Assembly: GCA_012934845.2 (NCBI GenBank) | Contig: WNNJ02002897.1 | Span: 1-64,000, forward strand | Direction: 5' to 3' | Source of the DNA: Pomphorhynchus laevis | Taxonomy: Eukaryota > Acanthocephala > Palaeacanthocephala > Echinorhynchida > Pomphorhynchidae | DNA length: 64,000 nucleotides | Part shown: one piece after another, positions 31,629-42,770 of the stretch | How the letters are laid out: the number at the start of each line of letters is the position of its first letter | Position numbering within the stretch: position 1 is the stretch's first letter | Notes under the pieces: generated by a model | Told to the model about the DNA's origin: nothing | Seen by the model: the letters and a program-made list of their open reading frames with translations, nothing else | The model's database searches: none | Made by a program: the position numbers and the translations under genes

Positions 31629-34489
31629 TCTCTTTCGCCACAGCACACGGTTTCCGCCTCGGTCTCCTCAACACTAGATCTATTCTCAATAAATCCGATC
31701 TTATCCTCAACCTATTCACCAAGCAATCCATCGATCTCTTCTGCCTCACCGAATCCTGGCACTCAGATTCCGACGACCTTTCCATTCGCCGTCTGCTCTC
31801 TGCCGGTTGCTCCCTAGTCGAATCCGCCCGCCCCCTCAGCTCATGCCCTTCTAAATCCTCTAATCATGGCGGCATCGTCGCATTCGCGCGTCACCCAGCG
31901 TCTCTTCGCAAAATCAATCCCCCTTTCAGTCCTTGCTCTTTTGAATTGCTCACTTGTCGTTATTCTAACCCGATCACTCTAGATCTCGCCATTGTATACC
32001 GTCCTGGTTCATCAGCTCCTACAGCCTTATTTTTTACCGAACTCGCTGACCTCCTTTCTCATTGTTCTTTGTCCTCAATCCCTTCACTCGTTCTAGGCGA
32101 CTTCAATATCCGCCTAGACCGCCCCTCTTCCACAGATTCCATCCGCTTCATCAACATTCTATCCAACTACAATTACAAACTAATCTCCACTGCCCCCACA
32201 CATATACTTGGCGGGGCACTCGACATCATCGCTGTCCCCGATCATTTTGCTGCCCACACCTCACTGTCCATCTCTGATCCTGGTCTATCCGATCACTTTC
32301 TTATCACCCTTGATCTCACTCGCAACCACACCCCTCCTCACACACCTACAATCCTACGTCGCCCTTGGAGAAATCTTGACCTTTCCCTTCTCCGCTCTGC
32401 CTTACTCAAATCGTCTCTATCATTACCCACAATAACATATTCATCTCCTCACGATCTCGCCTTTCTTTTCGACTCTGAACTCACATCCACTCTCGATATT
32501 CTCTTGCCCTTCAAGTCTCACCCACACCGTCGCTTGCACCGTGCCCCATAGTTTGACATCCAATGCCTACTCTCAAAGCGTTGACTCCGCCATGCTTTTC
32601 GAGTCTATCACCGCTCTCTCAGACGCGATTTCCGCTCGATCACTCCGTCTTTCCGTGATTCCTATCTTGCTCTTCGCCGGTCTCATCTCAACCTACTACG
32701 TACCAAATGCAACTCCTTCTGGCAGCATAAAATAATCACTTCATTCAATTCTAAGACTCTCTGGCATACTTTTAACTCAATCCTGGCTCGTTCCTCTACG
32801 CCTTGCAACATCAATGCTAATGATTATTCGTCATTTCTCCAGACTAAAGTATCCACGCTGCTCTCTCACACCCCGGTCTCCATCCTATTCCACTCTGCCC
32901 AGTCTACTCTCATCCTTCCCGAACTCTTTCATCTTCTCCCTGTATCACCTACAGAAGTATCATCTGTCCTCATGTCCTTGCCCAACAAAACCTCACCTGC
33001 CGATCCCCTGCCTACCCACATATTAAAATCTATATGCTCATCGATATCCCCATTTCTCACAACCTTGTTTAACTCGTCCATCCGCAGTCGTATCTTCCCT
33101 TCACACTGGAAATCCGCAATCGTTCGTCCCCTCCTTAAGAAACAATCGCTCGACCCCTCCCTTCCTTCCAGCTATCGCCCCATTTCACTACTCCCTACTC
33201 TTTCTAAGCTCTTAGAACGCCTCATCTTAATACAAATCAACGCTTATCTCTCCTCATCCAATCTGTACCCTCCTTTCCAATCCGCTTTCCGCTCTAATCA
33301 CTCGACAGAAATCGCATGCATAAAAGTGTACAACGACTTACTCATTTCTCGAGACAAGGCTCTATATAGTGTTCTCATCTCCCTGGACCTCTCCTCCGCA
33401 TTCGACATTGTCGACCACTCCGTCCTCCTTTCTCGCCTTCGTTATGATTACGGCTTTTCTTCCTCCTCCGTAGCTTGGTTCGCCTCATATCTATCCGACC
33501 GTTCCTTTCGCGTCTGTTCTAATTCATCATCCTCCCCTCCCATCCCTATTTTTTGCGGGGTTCCACAAGGTTCAGTCCTAGGTCCCCTGCTTTTCTCTCT
33601 TTTGCTTGGCGATCTCTCTCCATTTATCAAACCTTACTCCTTTAACGTCATGCAATACGCCGATGACATTCTAATCTATGCTCATGCACCCGCACATCGC
33701 ATACACGATATCGCCATTTCTGCCTCCAACTGTCTCTCTTCTATCTACAAGCGTCTCTCCAATCTCCATCTCGTTCTAAACGCCGAAAAGTCCAAAATAA
33801 TGTGGATCCTTCCCCGTAAACCAAGCATATCTCCTCCCATTGTATCTTTTGCCTCATCGATCATCCCTGTAGTCCACAATCTCACTTTCTTAGGCTTCCA
33901 TTTCGATGATCACCTTTCCCTTAAACCCTTCGTCCGTGACAAGGTCCGCTCGTCTAACTTAATTCTTCGTGACATCCGCCGTATCCGCCCCCTTATCGAC
34001 TTCCGTTCTTGTATGTCTCTTCTTTCATCGCTTCTTTTCCCTAAAATCGATTACTGCCTTAGCCTTTTCGCCAATTCTCCAAAATCCATCATCCTACCCC
34101 TACAACGAATAATCAACACCGCCGTTCGAGTGCTCTTTCGCCTCCGTCGCTTCGACCACACATCCACATATTTTGCCCAACTCTCCTGGCCCACCATCCA
34201 CATCCGCATCAAACTCCGCCTTCTTCTCATTACTTTTCGTCTCATCGCTGTCGGCTCCCCATCGTTCATCAACCTTCCTTTCTTAGACGATACTCGCCCC
34301 ACCTCGCTATCGCTTCGTTCCTGTCATACCCTCTTACTCCACGTTCCTAATTACTCCAACAACTACGGTCTCCGATCCTTCCTCGTCGCCGCCTCACTCG
34401 CCTGGAATCAACTCCCTCTCGACGTCCGCCGCGCTCCCTCTTTTATCACATTCAAACACCTCCTCCGTTCACACCTTCTCGACGCCTGA
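31592..34489 (+). pseudogene. L2 ORF2: APE endonuclease and reverse transcriptase
   Basis: One frame of about 966 codons with two internal stops: TAG at 32549-32551, where relatives have Trp (APWFDI), and TGA at 32579-32581, where relatives have CGA (SKRRLRH). Endonuclease: LNTRSILNKSD, LTESWHSDSDD, VLGDFNIRLDRP and GLSDHFLITLDL. RT: YRPISLLPTLSKLLERLI, FQSAFRSNHSTEIA, SLDLSSAFDIVDHSVLL (motif A), GVPQGSVLGPLLFS (motif B) and MQYADDILIYAHA (catalytic YADD). The C-terminus contains SFLVAASLAWNQLPLDVRR. The style is that of L2-clade elements. Both stops are single transitions, so it died recently. Confidence 0.9.
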
Positions 34490-34565
34490 TTCACAGTTTT
34501 GTTTTTGTTGTGGTCATGTAAGCGTGCGCTGGCACGCATTTGCCACGTTAAAATAAATCTTTTTT

Positions 34566-34870
34566 TAAAAAAAAATATAACCTCTTAAAAAAACTATAAC
34601 TGTGTTATTGATACGACATTATTATTCTTACAAGACTTAGCCAAAGCCTTGAGAACAAAAATTTTAAGAGCTTAAACACACACAATATACATACTTACAA
34701 TATATACATAATTACAATATACATACTTATATACTCACAATACTCATACTTAGATAAGAGATATATAATATTACAATATTATAATATATACAATATTACA
34801 AGAGATAATATATACAATAATATATACACATTCGCATATTGTGAATGATATGATCAATAATATAATGATC
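34566..34870. other. AT-rich DNA
   Basis: tacataattacaatataca-type simple sequence. No gene. Confidence 0.5.
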
Positions 34871-35150
34871 AAATCAGATAACTGAGTCTACGTATTTTAT
34901 ATAATTATGAACTAAACAAAACATAATAATGCTAAATCAAAATTTAATAATTAAATAATAAAATTAATAATTGTTTTTAGATTTTCTATAATTTAAATCA
35001 AGTTAAAATGAAAAAATTGAAATTTAAAATAAACGTCATTTTTATGAATTGACCAATAAATAACAGACGTTGTATTAGAGGTCATAAGGAGGAACTGCTA
35101 TGCTATCAGGTTTCGGCCTTTAACTCTGGGCCGAACTAGTTAGGGTTTCG
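34871..35150 (-). mobile_element. Penelope-like element 3' region, copy F
   Basis: The terminus ctgagtctacgtatttt appears at 34882 in reverse complement, and the core aactgctatgctatcaggtt at about 35095. A duplicated ggccgaaac word follows (35120-35155). Confidence 0.6.
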
Positions 35151-36310
35151 GCCCCTAACTAATTCTTACTGAGAACTAATAAGCAACTCAGTAGTGAAGC
35201 CGCATTTATGGATGCGGTATATCGACGATGTATTTTGCATATGGGATGGTAGTGAAAATGCAATACAGTCCTTCTTGAAGCAACTAAGCTACGGAATTGA
35301 TACTACGCAGAAATGTTGTGGAGTTTAATGGGCAATGCTATATTCAACTTAAAGGTACTGCCATGGGTACACCCCTAGCACCATGTTATGCGATACTGTA
35401 TATGAGCATGTACGAATAAGCAACTCAGTAGTGAAGCCGCGTTTATGGATGCGGTATATCGACGATGTATTTTGCATATTGCATGGTAGTGAAGATGCAG
35501 TGCAGTCCTTCTTGAAGCAACTAAACGACGGACAAATGAAATTTACATGCAACCTAGAGTATCCTGTGAACTTTCTTGACGTTACAATCGAAAAGCTAAG
35601 TACAACTAGGGGAGATGTATTCTCAACGAGGTGCTACCGCAAACCTCAATCAGCACCAATGTATTTACACTCACTTAGTGCCCATAGTCAATCGACGAAA
35701 CGAGGAATGGTGTATAGTGAAATACGGCGAATTATTAAGGTTTCTAGTACCCAATACTCTTGGTACTTAACGCTCATCAGACGTCTTAAGAGAGGAAATT
35801 TAACCATATCAAAGATACAATCCCGTCGAATGCAAAGATCTTCAAGCTAGATGTCGAGTCTCTATATCCAAACATTCCCCATGAAGACGGTATAAAAGCA
35901 ATTTACAGAGCAACAGCGGCTTTAGATAGTGATGAAGCGGATTTTATAATGAAAGCTACGGAATTGATACTACGCAGAAATGTTGTGGAGTTTAATGGGC
36001 AATGTTATATTCAACTTAAAGGTACAGCCCTAGCACCATGTTATGCGATACTGTATATGAGCATGTACGAATAAGCAACTCAGTAGTGAAGCCGCATTTA
36101 TGGATGCGGTATATCGACGATGTATGTTGCATATGGCATGGTAGTGAAGATGCAATGCAGTCCTTCTTGAAGTAACTAAACGACGGACAAATGAAATTTA
36201 CATGCAACCTAGAGTATCATGTGAACTTCCTTGACGTTACAATCGAAAAGCTAAGTACAACTAGAGGAGATGTATTCTCAACGAGGTGCTACTATATTAT
36301 TGATGATAAT
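35151..36310 (+). mobile_element. Fragments of a second Penelope-type RT, rearranged
   Basis: Three overlapping partial copies of one RT: 35184-35282 (RYIDDVFCIWDGS), 35283-35850 (QLKGTAMGTPLAPCYA, WMRYIDDVFCI, NFLDVTIEKLS, YRKPQSAPMYLHSLSAHSQS) and 35836-36300 (KLDVESLYPNIPHEDGI, then the same GTA...LAPCYA and YIDD stretch). LDVESLYPNIPHEDG and YRKP..PMYLH.LSAHS are typical of Penelope-like RTs. A different family from the 15-kb copy. Broken; no endonuclease seen. Confidence 0.7.
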
Positions 36311-36544
36311 ATACAACAATGATATAATCAACTGATTACACAGCAATTGACGAATCATGAAATACAAACTAAAACTACAATGCCGGGCACTAAACTAACA
36401 AATACAATCTACAACTCATCCCGGGATACAAGGACACTGACAATGGGCCAAGCAAAGGGCCAAACAATGGTTCAAGGTTACCCGCCGAATGAGATCACGT
36501 GTTGCATCTGCAATGGACCGGCAAGTCCATGTATTTACTGCTAA
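36311..36544 (+). mobile_element. RLE-type LINE, N-terminal fragment
   Basis: The frame 36347-36544 ends in EITCCICNGPASPCIYC, like the cysteine cluster at the start of the protein at 59630. Its upstream words (actcatcccgggatacaagg) also match 59447-59470. Confidence 0.5.
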
Positions 36545-36671
36545 TTTTCAAGCAAGTTTTATGAATTTTTTATTTGTCTTATAATGGAGAATTATACACC
36601 AACAAAATAGTATTAAATTATTGAATTTACAATATATTAATCAACAAAATCGTATTAAAATAAAGAATTTT

Positions 36672-36880
36672 TGGAGCTGGATCAAAGAAAAGAAGAAATT
36701 TTTATTGATATTTCGATAACCTCTAGTGCATCTTCAGAAAATTGTTAGCATCTTCAAAATTTTCTGAAGATGCTAGCAGAGGTTAGCGAAATATCAAATA
36801 AAATTTTCCTTCTTTGATCCAGTTACAATAATTATTTATCAATAATGGATCATTATCAACTATTTAAAATAATATTAAAA
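36672..36880. mobile_element. Fold-back MITE, copy 2
   Basis: Starts gagctggatcaaagaaaag and ends with ctttgatccagttac plus aattatttatcaataatgga. The arms (gatatttcg, catcttcagaaaattgttag and inverses) match copy 1 at 1023. Confidence 0.75.
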
Positions 36881-36949
36881 TATTGAACTTACACTGTATT
36901 AATCAACAAAATATTATTAAAAAAATGAACTATTAAATGAAATTTTTTA

Positions 36950-37125
36950 TGGATAATAAACGTTATCAAATTTCATAGAGAAAATACGTCATGACCATCA
37001 ATTTGGCCCTGCTGCTATGTTGGGTGGAGGAATAGCGGCCGAAACAAGATAACATAGCAGTTCCTCCTGATGACCTCTAATCCTTATTCTGACACATCGC
37101 ATATTTTTATTAGTCAATTCATAAA
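36950..37125 (+). mobile_element. Penelope-like element 3' region, copy G
   Basis: The core 37003-37080 has perfect 10-bp ctgctatgtt/aacatagcag and 6-bp gaggaa/ttcctc pairing with CTGATGA. The presumed site reads GTG instead of GTA. The copy is cut by the start of LINE-D. Confidence 0.7.
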
Positions 37126-39841
37126 CATTGATTCTTCCTTCAACCAACTGGAAGTTGGATGTTACACTAATGATTGTGATGTTTGGACAGTACTAAAGGT
37201 TAAATCGTCAAGCAGGTCTAAGTAATGGAGATGCAAATTCATCTGCGGCTTCTGCTAAACCTTGACAAACCTTAAATCATATCACCCAGCGGTATATCCA
37301 AAATTATCGGGGTCTGTTGTACCTGGCAATGATGTTGCAACCATGACAATTTCCCCGGACGCCGATCCTATATCTGATAGGCTTGTATTACCTGTAGCAA
37401 GAGATAATGATCATATTTCAACGAATTCGTGTACTTCATGCGAGTGTAACATCCCTAGTTACCCATATCCGATTAGTCAAACTTGATAGGACATCCCATA
37501 CTCACGCAAGAATTTTCTCGACACATTGTCCCAACCGCTTTGATAGACCAAATGGTAACCCTGAGCTTGGATTGGAATCTAGTGCTATTGCAATTGGACC
37601 TTGTGTCGATAGCACGATCTATTCAAGTCAAACAACACGATCTACACTCGCTGATGCAGCAACTTACCTAAACAAGTCTACGACTTCTGTCTCCCCGTTG
37701 AGTAGAGTCGCTCATGCGGCAAGTTATCCGGCGCAGCAATCTGACTGGACTGCACGTTCGAATAACATAAGAGAGACGATATCTAACCTAAACAGATCAA
37801 GATGTGTAATTTTCGCTAATGTCAATGAGTCCAAATCCGTTATTTCTCAAAACCGTGTGAATGACGACGTTCTTTCAGTGAGAAAGATCTTGTCTAGTAT
37901 TTTTCTAGATGGAGAGGAACATTTAGCAGAATCCTTGGAAGTATTGGACCTTCATAGAATTGGTAAAAAGTATGAGAATGGTAGAAATAGACTGCTTCGA
38001 TTGGTCTGTGAATCCGTTGTTCAAGCTAATATCATCCTTAGTACAGCTTATAGACGAATGGGTAATTCTGTGCGATGATATAAGGATCTATCGGTTGAAG
38101 AGCGCGAACAACTATCTCTCGCTAAAAAAGAACTAAACGACAGGCGTCAACAAGGTGAAAATGATATCTGTATCTGAAATTTTTAGGTGGTCCGACAACG
38201 TCCATTTGTACGTTGGGAGAAGTTAATCCTAAATACTCACCGTTTAGGGTATTAGGTGACTTAATTTCAATCCATGGTGTCCTGCATAAGACTTCAAAGA
38301 ATAGTACTAGACATCCCCTAAAAATTGAATGTTCTAACGTTCGCAGCCTAGTTTCGAAGTTTGATGAGTTTAGTTGTTATTTGTCTCACAGCAATATGTC
38401 GATTTTTGCAATTGCTGAAACTTGGCTTCACAGTGGGATTAGTGATGCTTGTGTTGTCATCCCAGGCTTCTCATTATTTAGAACATACCGACATGATAAA
38501 TGCCGATGTGGTGGAGTTGCCTTTTACGTCGCTAAAAGAATTACCGTAAAGAACTCCATGTCATGTTGCGTCGAACAAATGGAGTTACTTTACTTAATGA
38601 AAGGATCAGGTGCATAACCATGACCATTTGTGTATGCTATCGTGCTCCACGCTCATCTTGCTTAACACCAAGTTTAATCGAGTATCTTACTGATCTCACA
38701 AAGTCGTACAATTTTATTCTTCTTGGTGACTTCAATATTCCAAATATTACAGGGAATACCCCATTCGAATGTCATCAACCAGGATGCCATTTGGACACCG
38801 AAGTAGGTTCTTCCTTATTAGATTTAGTTTTTAGTAAATCTCTACTCGATGTCTATGAAATTCAATATGATCCTCTCATAGGTCTTAGTAACCATCTTGT
38901 CATTAAGTTTACTTCTTGTGCTCTTGTCAATGTCTCCCCTGCCGACACTAAACATCTGAAACGTAACTGGTACAAAGTGGATATAGATTTATTAAGTACG
39001 CTCGCAATTAGAATGGGTCTCCACAATAGTGGCATTACCCATGTCCGTGATTGGGATACTTTATCAGCTTCTCTCAAATATATGACAGAATGCGTCGCTC
39101 CATTACAAAACCTGGCTAATCGCAAGCCTGCTCGGTTTGACGATGAGTTTGTGGGACTTTTAAGAAAACGGAATAAACTCTTTAAATCATCTCTGAATAA
39201 TCAGACACTTCGGTTAGAATATCTACATTATCGTTGTCGCTTCAACTACATGAAATTGTTGAAGAGACAAAAGCATGAATCGAAAATCCTGGTATTATTT
39301 AAAGTTTCTACCAAGCCGTTCTGGTTCTATGCAAATGAAAGTAGAAACATTATTCCATCAATTTCCGTTTGACCCATAACGGTAAGATTGCAAGAGATCC
39401 TGACGGAGTTGTGAGTATGTTGGCAGAGGACTTTGATCAAATTTGAACCACTCCAATTACAGACTGTCGTCCAGCGCAAATTTCCGAAACATTCGTCTCC
39501 CATATGCCATTTATTTCTTTAGCAGAAGTATCAAGGGTGTGCGTAGATTATCTTGTTACACGTCGGCTAGGCCAGACGACATTCATCCTTTTATTGTTCA
39601 AAAACTCCATGACCTGCTAACATTCCCATTATTAGAGGTGTTAAAATGCCTCTATGTACATCATGCATCCCTGATCAGTTGAAGCGAACTCACATTACTC
39701 CTATATGCAAAAAAGGGGACAGAGAAGACCCGTCCAATTATCGTCATGCAAGTCTAAAAAGCGTTGTATGTAAATGTCTTGAAAAGTTCGTGCATACATA
39801 CATAGCTTCTCATATGGAAAGATTTAAACTTCTGCACCCTT
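37126..39841 (+). mobile_element. LINE-D copy 1, 5' part (CR1-group)
   Basis: ORF1 remains: LEVGC-NDCDVWTV and CGFC (37140-37250), then the 37407-38078 frame with RCVIFANVNESK, RIGKKYENGRNRLL. ORF2 endonuclease: IECSNVRSLVSKFDEF, IAETWLHSGISD (38213-38617), then, after a frameshift, ICVCYRAPRS, ILLGDFNIPNI and IGLSNHLVIKF (38563-39372). The finger region (LKRTHITPICKKGDREDPSNYRHASLKS) is at about 39670-39770. Several breaks. LINE-C interrupts it at 39841; the remainder resumes at 44147. Confidence 0.85.
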
Positions 39842-40104
39842 ATTATTATTATTATTATTAAATACAACAGCAGCAAAAGAGCGTAGAGCTCGTACAGGCT
39901 GGGTACAGGGTTAAAAAAATATATCAATGAAAATCCGATTGTTTTAAGTTAGTACATTCTTCAGATTTCTCTTGAAGGACAAAATACTGGAGGCCGAAAC
40001 CACTTGACTTGGTAGCTTATTCCAGCTTTTCCACGTTCGGTTGACAATTGTGTTAAATCTTCTTCGTGGACGAATGTGGGTCTTTAACGTGAGGTGATGT
40101 CCCC

Positions 40105-42699
40105 TCAATCTGTTTGAATTTCGAAGTTCGAACAGTTTGCGACAAACATGTTCCCTCTGCCCTTTTGAACATTAAGCGCTGTCCACACAAACATTAAATC
40201 AGATGACTTTAAAGATTTCTTCACTGTGGTCACACCAAGTGCGTGAAGTCGAAAAATGAATGAGAGCTTGCGTTGGCTGGGTACAAGATGTGTGGCCTTG
40301 CGTAATATGGATTCGTACATGTTCATCTCTGTCGTAGTTTGAGGGTGACAGGCAGGTGAAGCGTATCTCATTAAAGATAAGACATAAGCATTGTAAATTA
40401 ACTTAAAACTGGATGCGTCAAGCTGGCCAATGGTCCTTCTAATAAGTCCTAAAATTCGACGGCATTTAGCAACTGTGTGACTGGTATGTGGGATGGTCGA
40501 TAAGCTTCTATTTACGATCACTCCAAGGTCTTGAAATTGGAGAACTGTTTCAATTTCTCTTCCGTCAATGGTATATGATGAATTGATGTGTAGATGTCCG
40601 ATACGCATATGTTTTGACTTATCGGGGTTTAATACCAGTCCCCGTTGATTACACCATACCTTAATATTATCAATGTCTCTCTGGAGTATCATTGGATCTC
40701 GGCTATCGATTATTGGTCGCCAAATTTTCAAGTCGTCGGCATATAAACCACATGGACTCGAAATAGCTGTAGTAAGCTCGTTGATGTAAATAATGAAGAG
40801 CAATGGACTGAGTACCGATCCCTGAGGAACACCGCGTCCAGGATTTCTTGTTTTTGACATTTGTTTATTAGCTAATACAGTAATCTTCCGATTTCTAAGG
40901 AAGGAGTTAATCCAATTAAGGAGGGTTCCTCTGATGCCGTACTGTTCCAGCGTAATAAGGAGGACATCATAGTATATCCGATCAAATGCTTTGCTGAGGT
41001 CGAAAAACAAGACATCAACACTAACTCCAGCCTCGGCATATCTGGTCCAATCACTCCTCGCAAGTATGAGGTTTGTGACAGTAGATCTTCCTGGGCGGAA
41101 ACCATGCTGGTTGTCGCAGAGTACTTGGTTATCTTCTAGGTGCCCGATGATTCGTTTAAAAAGCAGTTTCTCTAGCACTTTACAAGCAACGCAGGTAAGG
41201 CTTATGGGCCGATAGTTGCTTGCTAGATTACGGTCGCCTTTTTTGTAGAGAGGTCGGATTATAGAACATTTCCAATCTGATGGTATACAGCCTGTTGACA
41301 AGGAGAAATCGAATATGGTGTGTAAAGGTTCATATATTACTGGTGCAAGTTCCCGAAGAAGAATTGGAGGAATATTGTCTGGTCCTGCCGCAATTGATCG
41401 TGGTAGCTTTAGAAGTTCGTTAAGAACCTCAAATTTATCAAATGGAGTAAATTCGTAACACGGATATTGAGCTGTGGAGAATCTGGGGCAATACTGACAG
41501 GTAGGACTCTCTAGCGTGAATTGATCTAGGAAAATATTGGCAATTGCTTTGTCATCAGATGTGAGCTCACCGGTTTCCATAAATATAGAGTTAATCTCAG
41601 ACGTAGTTGATTTTAATGAGCTGATATGTTTAAACAATTTACTGGGAAATCTTTTTGATGATCGACAAAGATTGGAAACGAAGCACCTGCGTTTCTGACG
41701 TTTGAGTGCCGTAACTTGATTTCGTAATTCCTTGTAATCGATCCAAGAACAATTCTGTTCTTTAAATTTTTTGTAAATTTTGTCTCTTGTCTTAATCATT
41801 TGTTTAATCTGCGAGTCAAACCAAATGGGAGTTTTGTGGGATGTGCGCTGACGTTTTAAAGGGGAGAAGTAATTTAGAGCATTGATCAAAGTAGATTTGA
41901 AATTTTCCCAGCACTGATCGATGCCAATTTCATATGGATTAGGCCATTGAATGTTTCGAATAGCTTGCGTCATACTTGCGAAATTCGCTTTGAAGGGATT
42001 CAATTCGGGTTTTGCCGAGGGGGCTGTTCTAAAGAGACTGACAGAAAGCGCCAGCCTAATGACACAATGATCACTGTGGCCAATAGGGGGGCTGAGAGAG
42101 ATTTCATCAATTGTGGGTTCCCCTCGTGATAAGCAGAAGTCTAAAATGGCAGATGATTGCTTCCTCCTTCTAGTGGGTTCGTGAATATGCTGGGTTAGAT
42201 TGAGATCGTTGAACGTATCAAGGAGATTGGATGATTCAACATCACAACCATGTGTCGAAGTATATAGGTCCCAATTGACATGAGGCATATTGAAGTCTCC
42301 TAGGATAATGATCGGTGATAAGCTTGTTAGGTGATGTCGTAAAGAGATGCCAATCTTTTCAGTTGCGGAGCGCGGAGATCGGTAAAATAAACCGATTTTT
42401 AGTTTCTGTCTATCAGGAGAAGATACTGTTGCCCACAGATATTCGTTGTATGAATCATCTGATACAATGCTGTGCTCGATGATGGTTAACGGTTGCTTGA
42501 CGTATAATATAACTCCACCTCCTTTTGAGGCGGTTCGATCCGATCGTATAACAAAGTAGCCTGGGATTGAGATTTCATTATCAGATATATCGTTGTTAAG
42601 CCAGGTTTCACTCAATGCTATGATGTTTGTGTTCATTGAATTAACGAGACACAATATTTCGTCAAATTTGTTGTACATGCTTAAACAGTTAGAGTACAT
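40105..42699 (-). CDS. LINE-C ORF2: APE endonuclease and reverse transcriptase
   Basis: 864 residues without interruption. Endonuclease: NKFDEILCLV, IIALSETWLNNDISD, KGGGVILYV, IILGDFNMPHVNW and GHSDHCVIRLAL (residues 11-235). RT: SIIRPLYKKGDRNLASNYRPIS (in parts), QHGFRPGRSTVTNL, FFDLSKAFDRIYYDVLL (motif A, about 545), GVPQGSVLSPLLFIIYINEL (motif B), LYADDLKIW (catalytic YADD, about 645) and LNPDKSKHMRIGH. The thumb and C-terminal end follow to about 864. The frame is open for some codons upstream of the ATG, and ORF1 stops 71 bases before it, so translation may reinitiate. It probably encodes a working polymerase. Confidence 0.93.
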   Translation of the reverse strand: MYSNCLSMYNKFDEILCLVNSMNTNIIALSETWLNNDISDNEISIPGYFVIRSDRTASKGGGVILYVKQPLTIIEHSIVSDDSYNEYLWATVSSPDRQKLKIGLFYRSPRSATEKIGISLRHHLTSLSPIIILGDFNMPHVNWDLYTSTHGCDVESSNLLDTFNDLNLTQHIHEPTRRRKQSSAILDFCLSRGEPTIDEISLSPPIGHSDHCVIRLALSVSLFRTAPSAKPELNPFKANFASMTQAIRNIQWPNPYEIGIDQCWENFKSTLINALNYFSPLKRQRTSHKTPIWFDSQIKQMIKTRDKIYKKFKEQNCSWIDYKELRNQVTALKRQKRRCFVSNLCRSSKRFPSKLFKHISSLKSTTSEINSIFMETGELTSDDKAIANIFLDQFTLESPTCQYCPRFSTAQYPCYEFTPFDKFEVLNELLKLPRSIAAGPDNIPPILLRELAPVIYEPLHTIFDFSLSTGCIPSDWKCSIIRPLYKKGDRNLASNYRPISLTCVACKVLEKLLFKRIIGHLEDNQVLCDNQHGFRPGRSTVTNLILARSDWTRYAEAGVSVDVLFFDLSKAFDRIYYDVLLITLEQYGIRGTLLNWINSFLRNRKITVLANKQMSKTRNPGRGVPQGSVLSPLLFIIYINELTTAISSPCGLYADDLKIWRPIIDSRDPMILQRDIDNIKVWCNQRGLVLNPDKSKHMRIGHLHINSSYTIDGREIETVLQFQDLGVIVNRSLSTIPHTSHTVAKCRRILGLIRRTIGQLDASSFKLIYNAYVLSLMRYASPACHPQTTTEMNMYESILRKATHLVPSQRKLSFIFRLHALGVTTVKKSLKSSDLMFVWTALNVQKGRGNMFVANCSNFEIQTD

Positions 42700-42770
42700 G
42701 ATGGAAATATTATTTTGAGAGTAACGCCAGTCGTGTGGTGTCTCTGTTGGTGTTGAAATTGGATTGATGT

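Larger units (their letters stand above)
31122..34565 (+). mobile_element. L2-type LINE, nearly complete, truncated in ORF1
   Basis: Contains the ORF1 C-terminus, all of ORF2 and the 3' UTR with hairpin (gcgtgc at 34522, gcacgc at 34532) and a T-rich/A-rich end. Its GC content contrasts strongly with the flanks. This is the best-preserved copy of its subfamily in the window. Confidence 0.92.
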
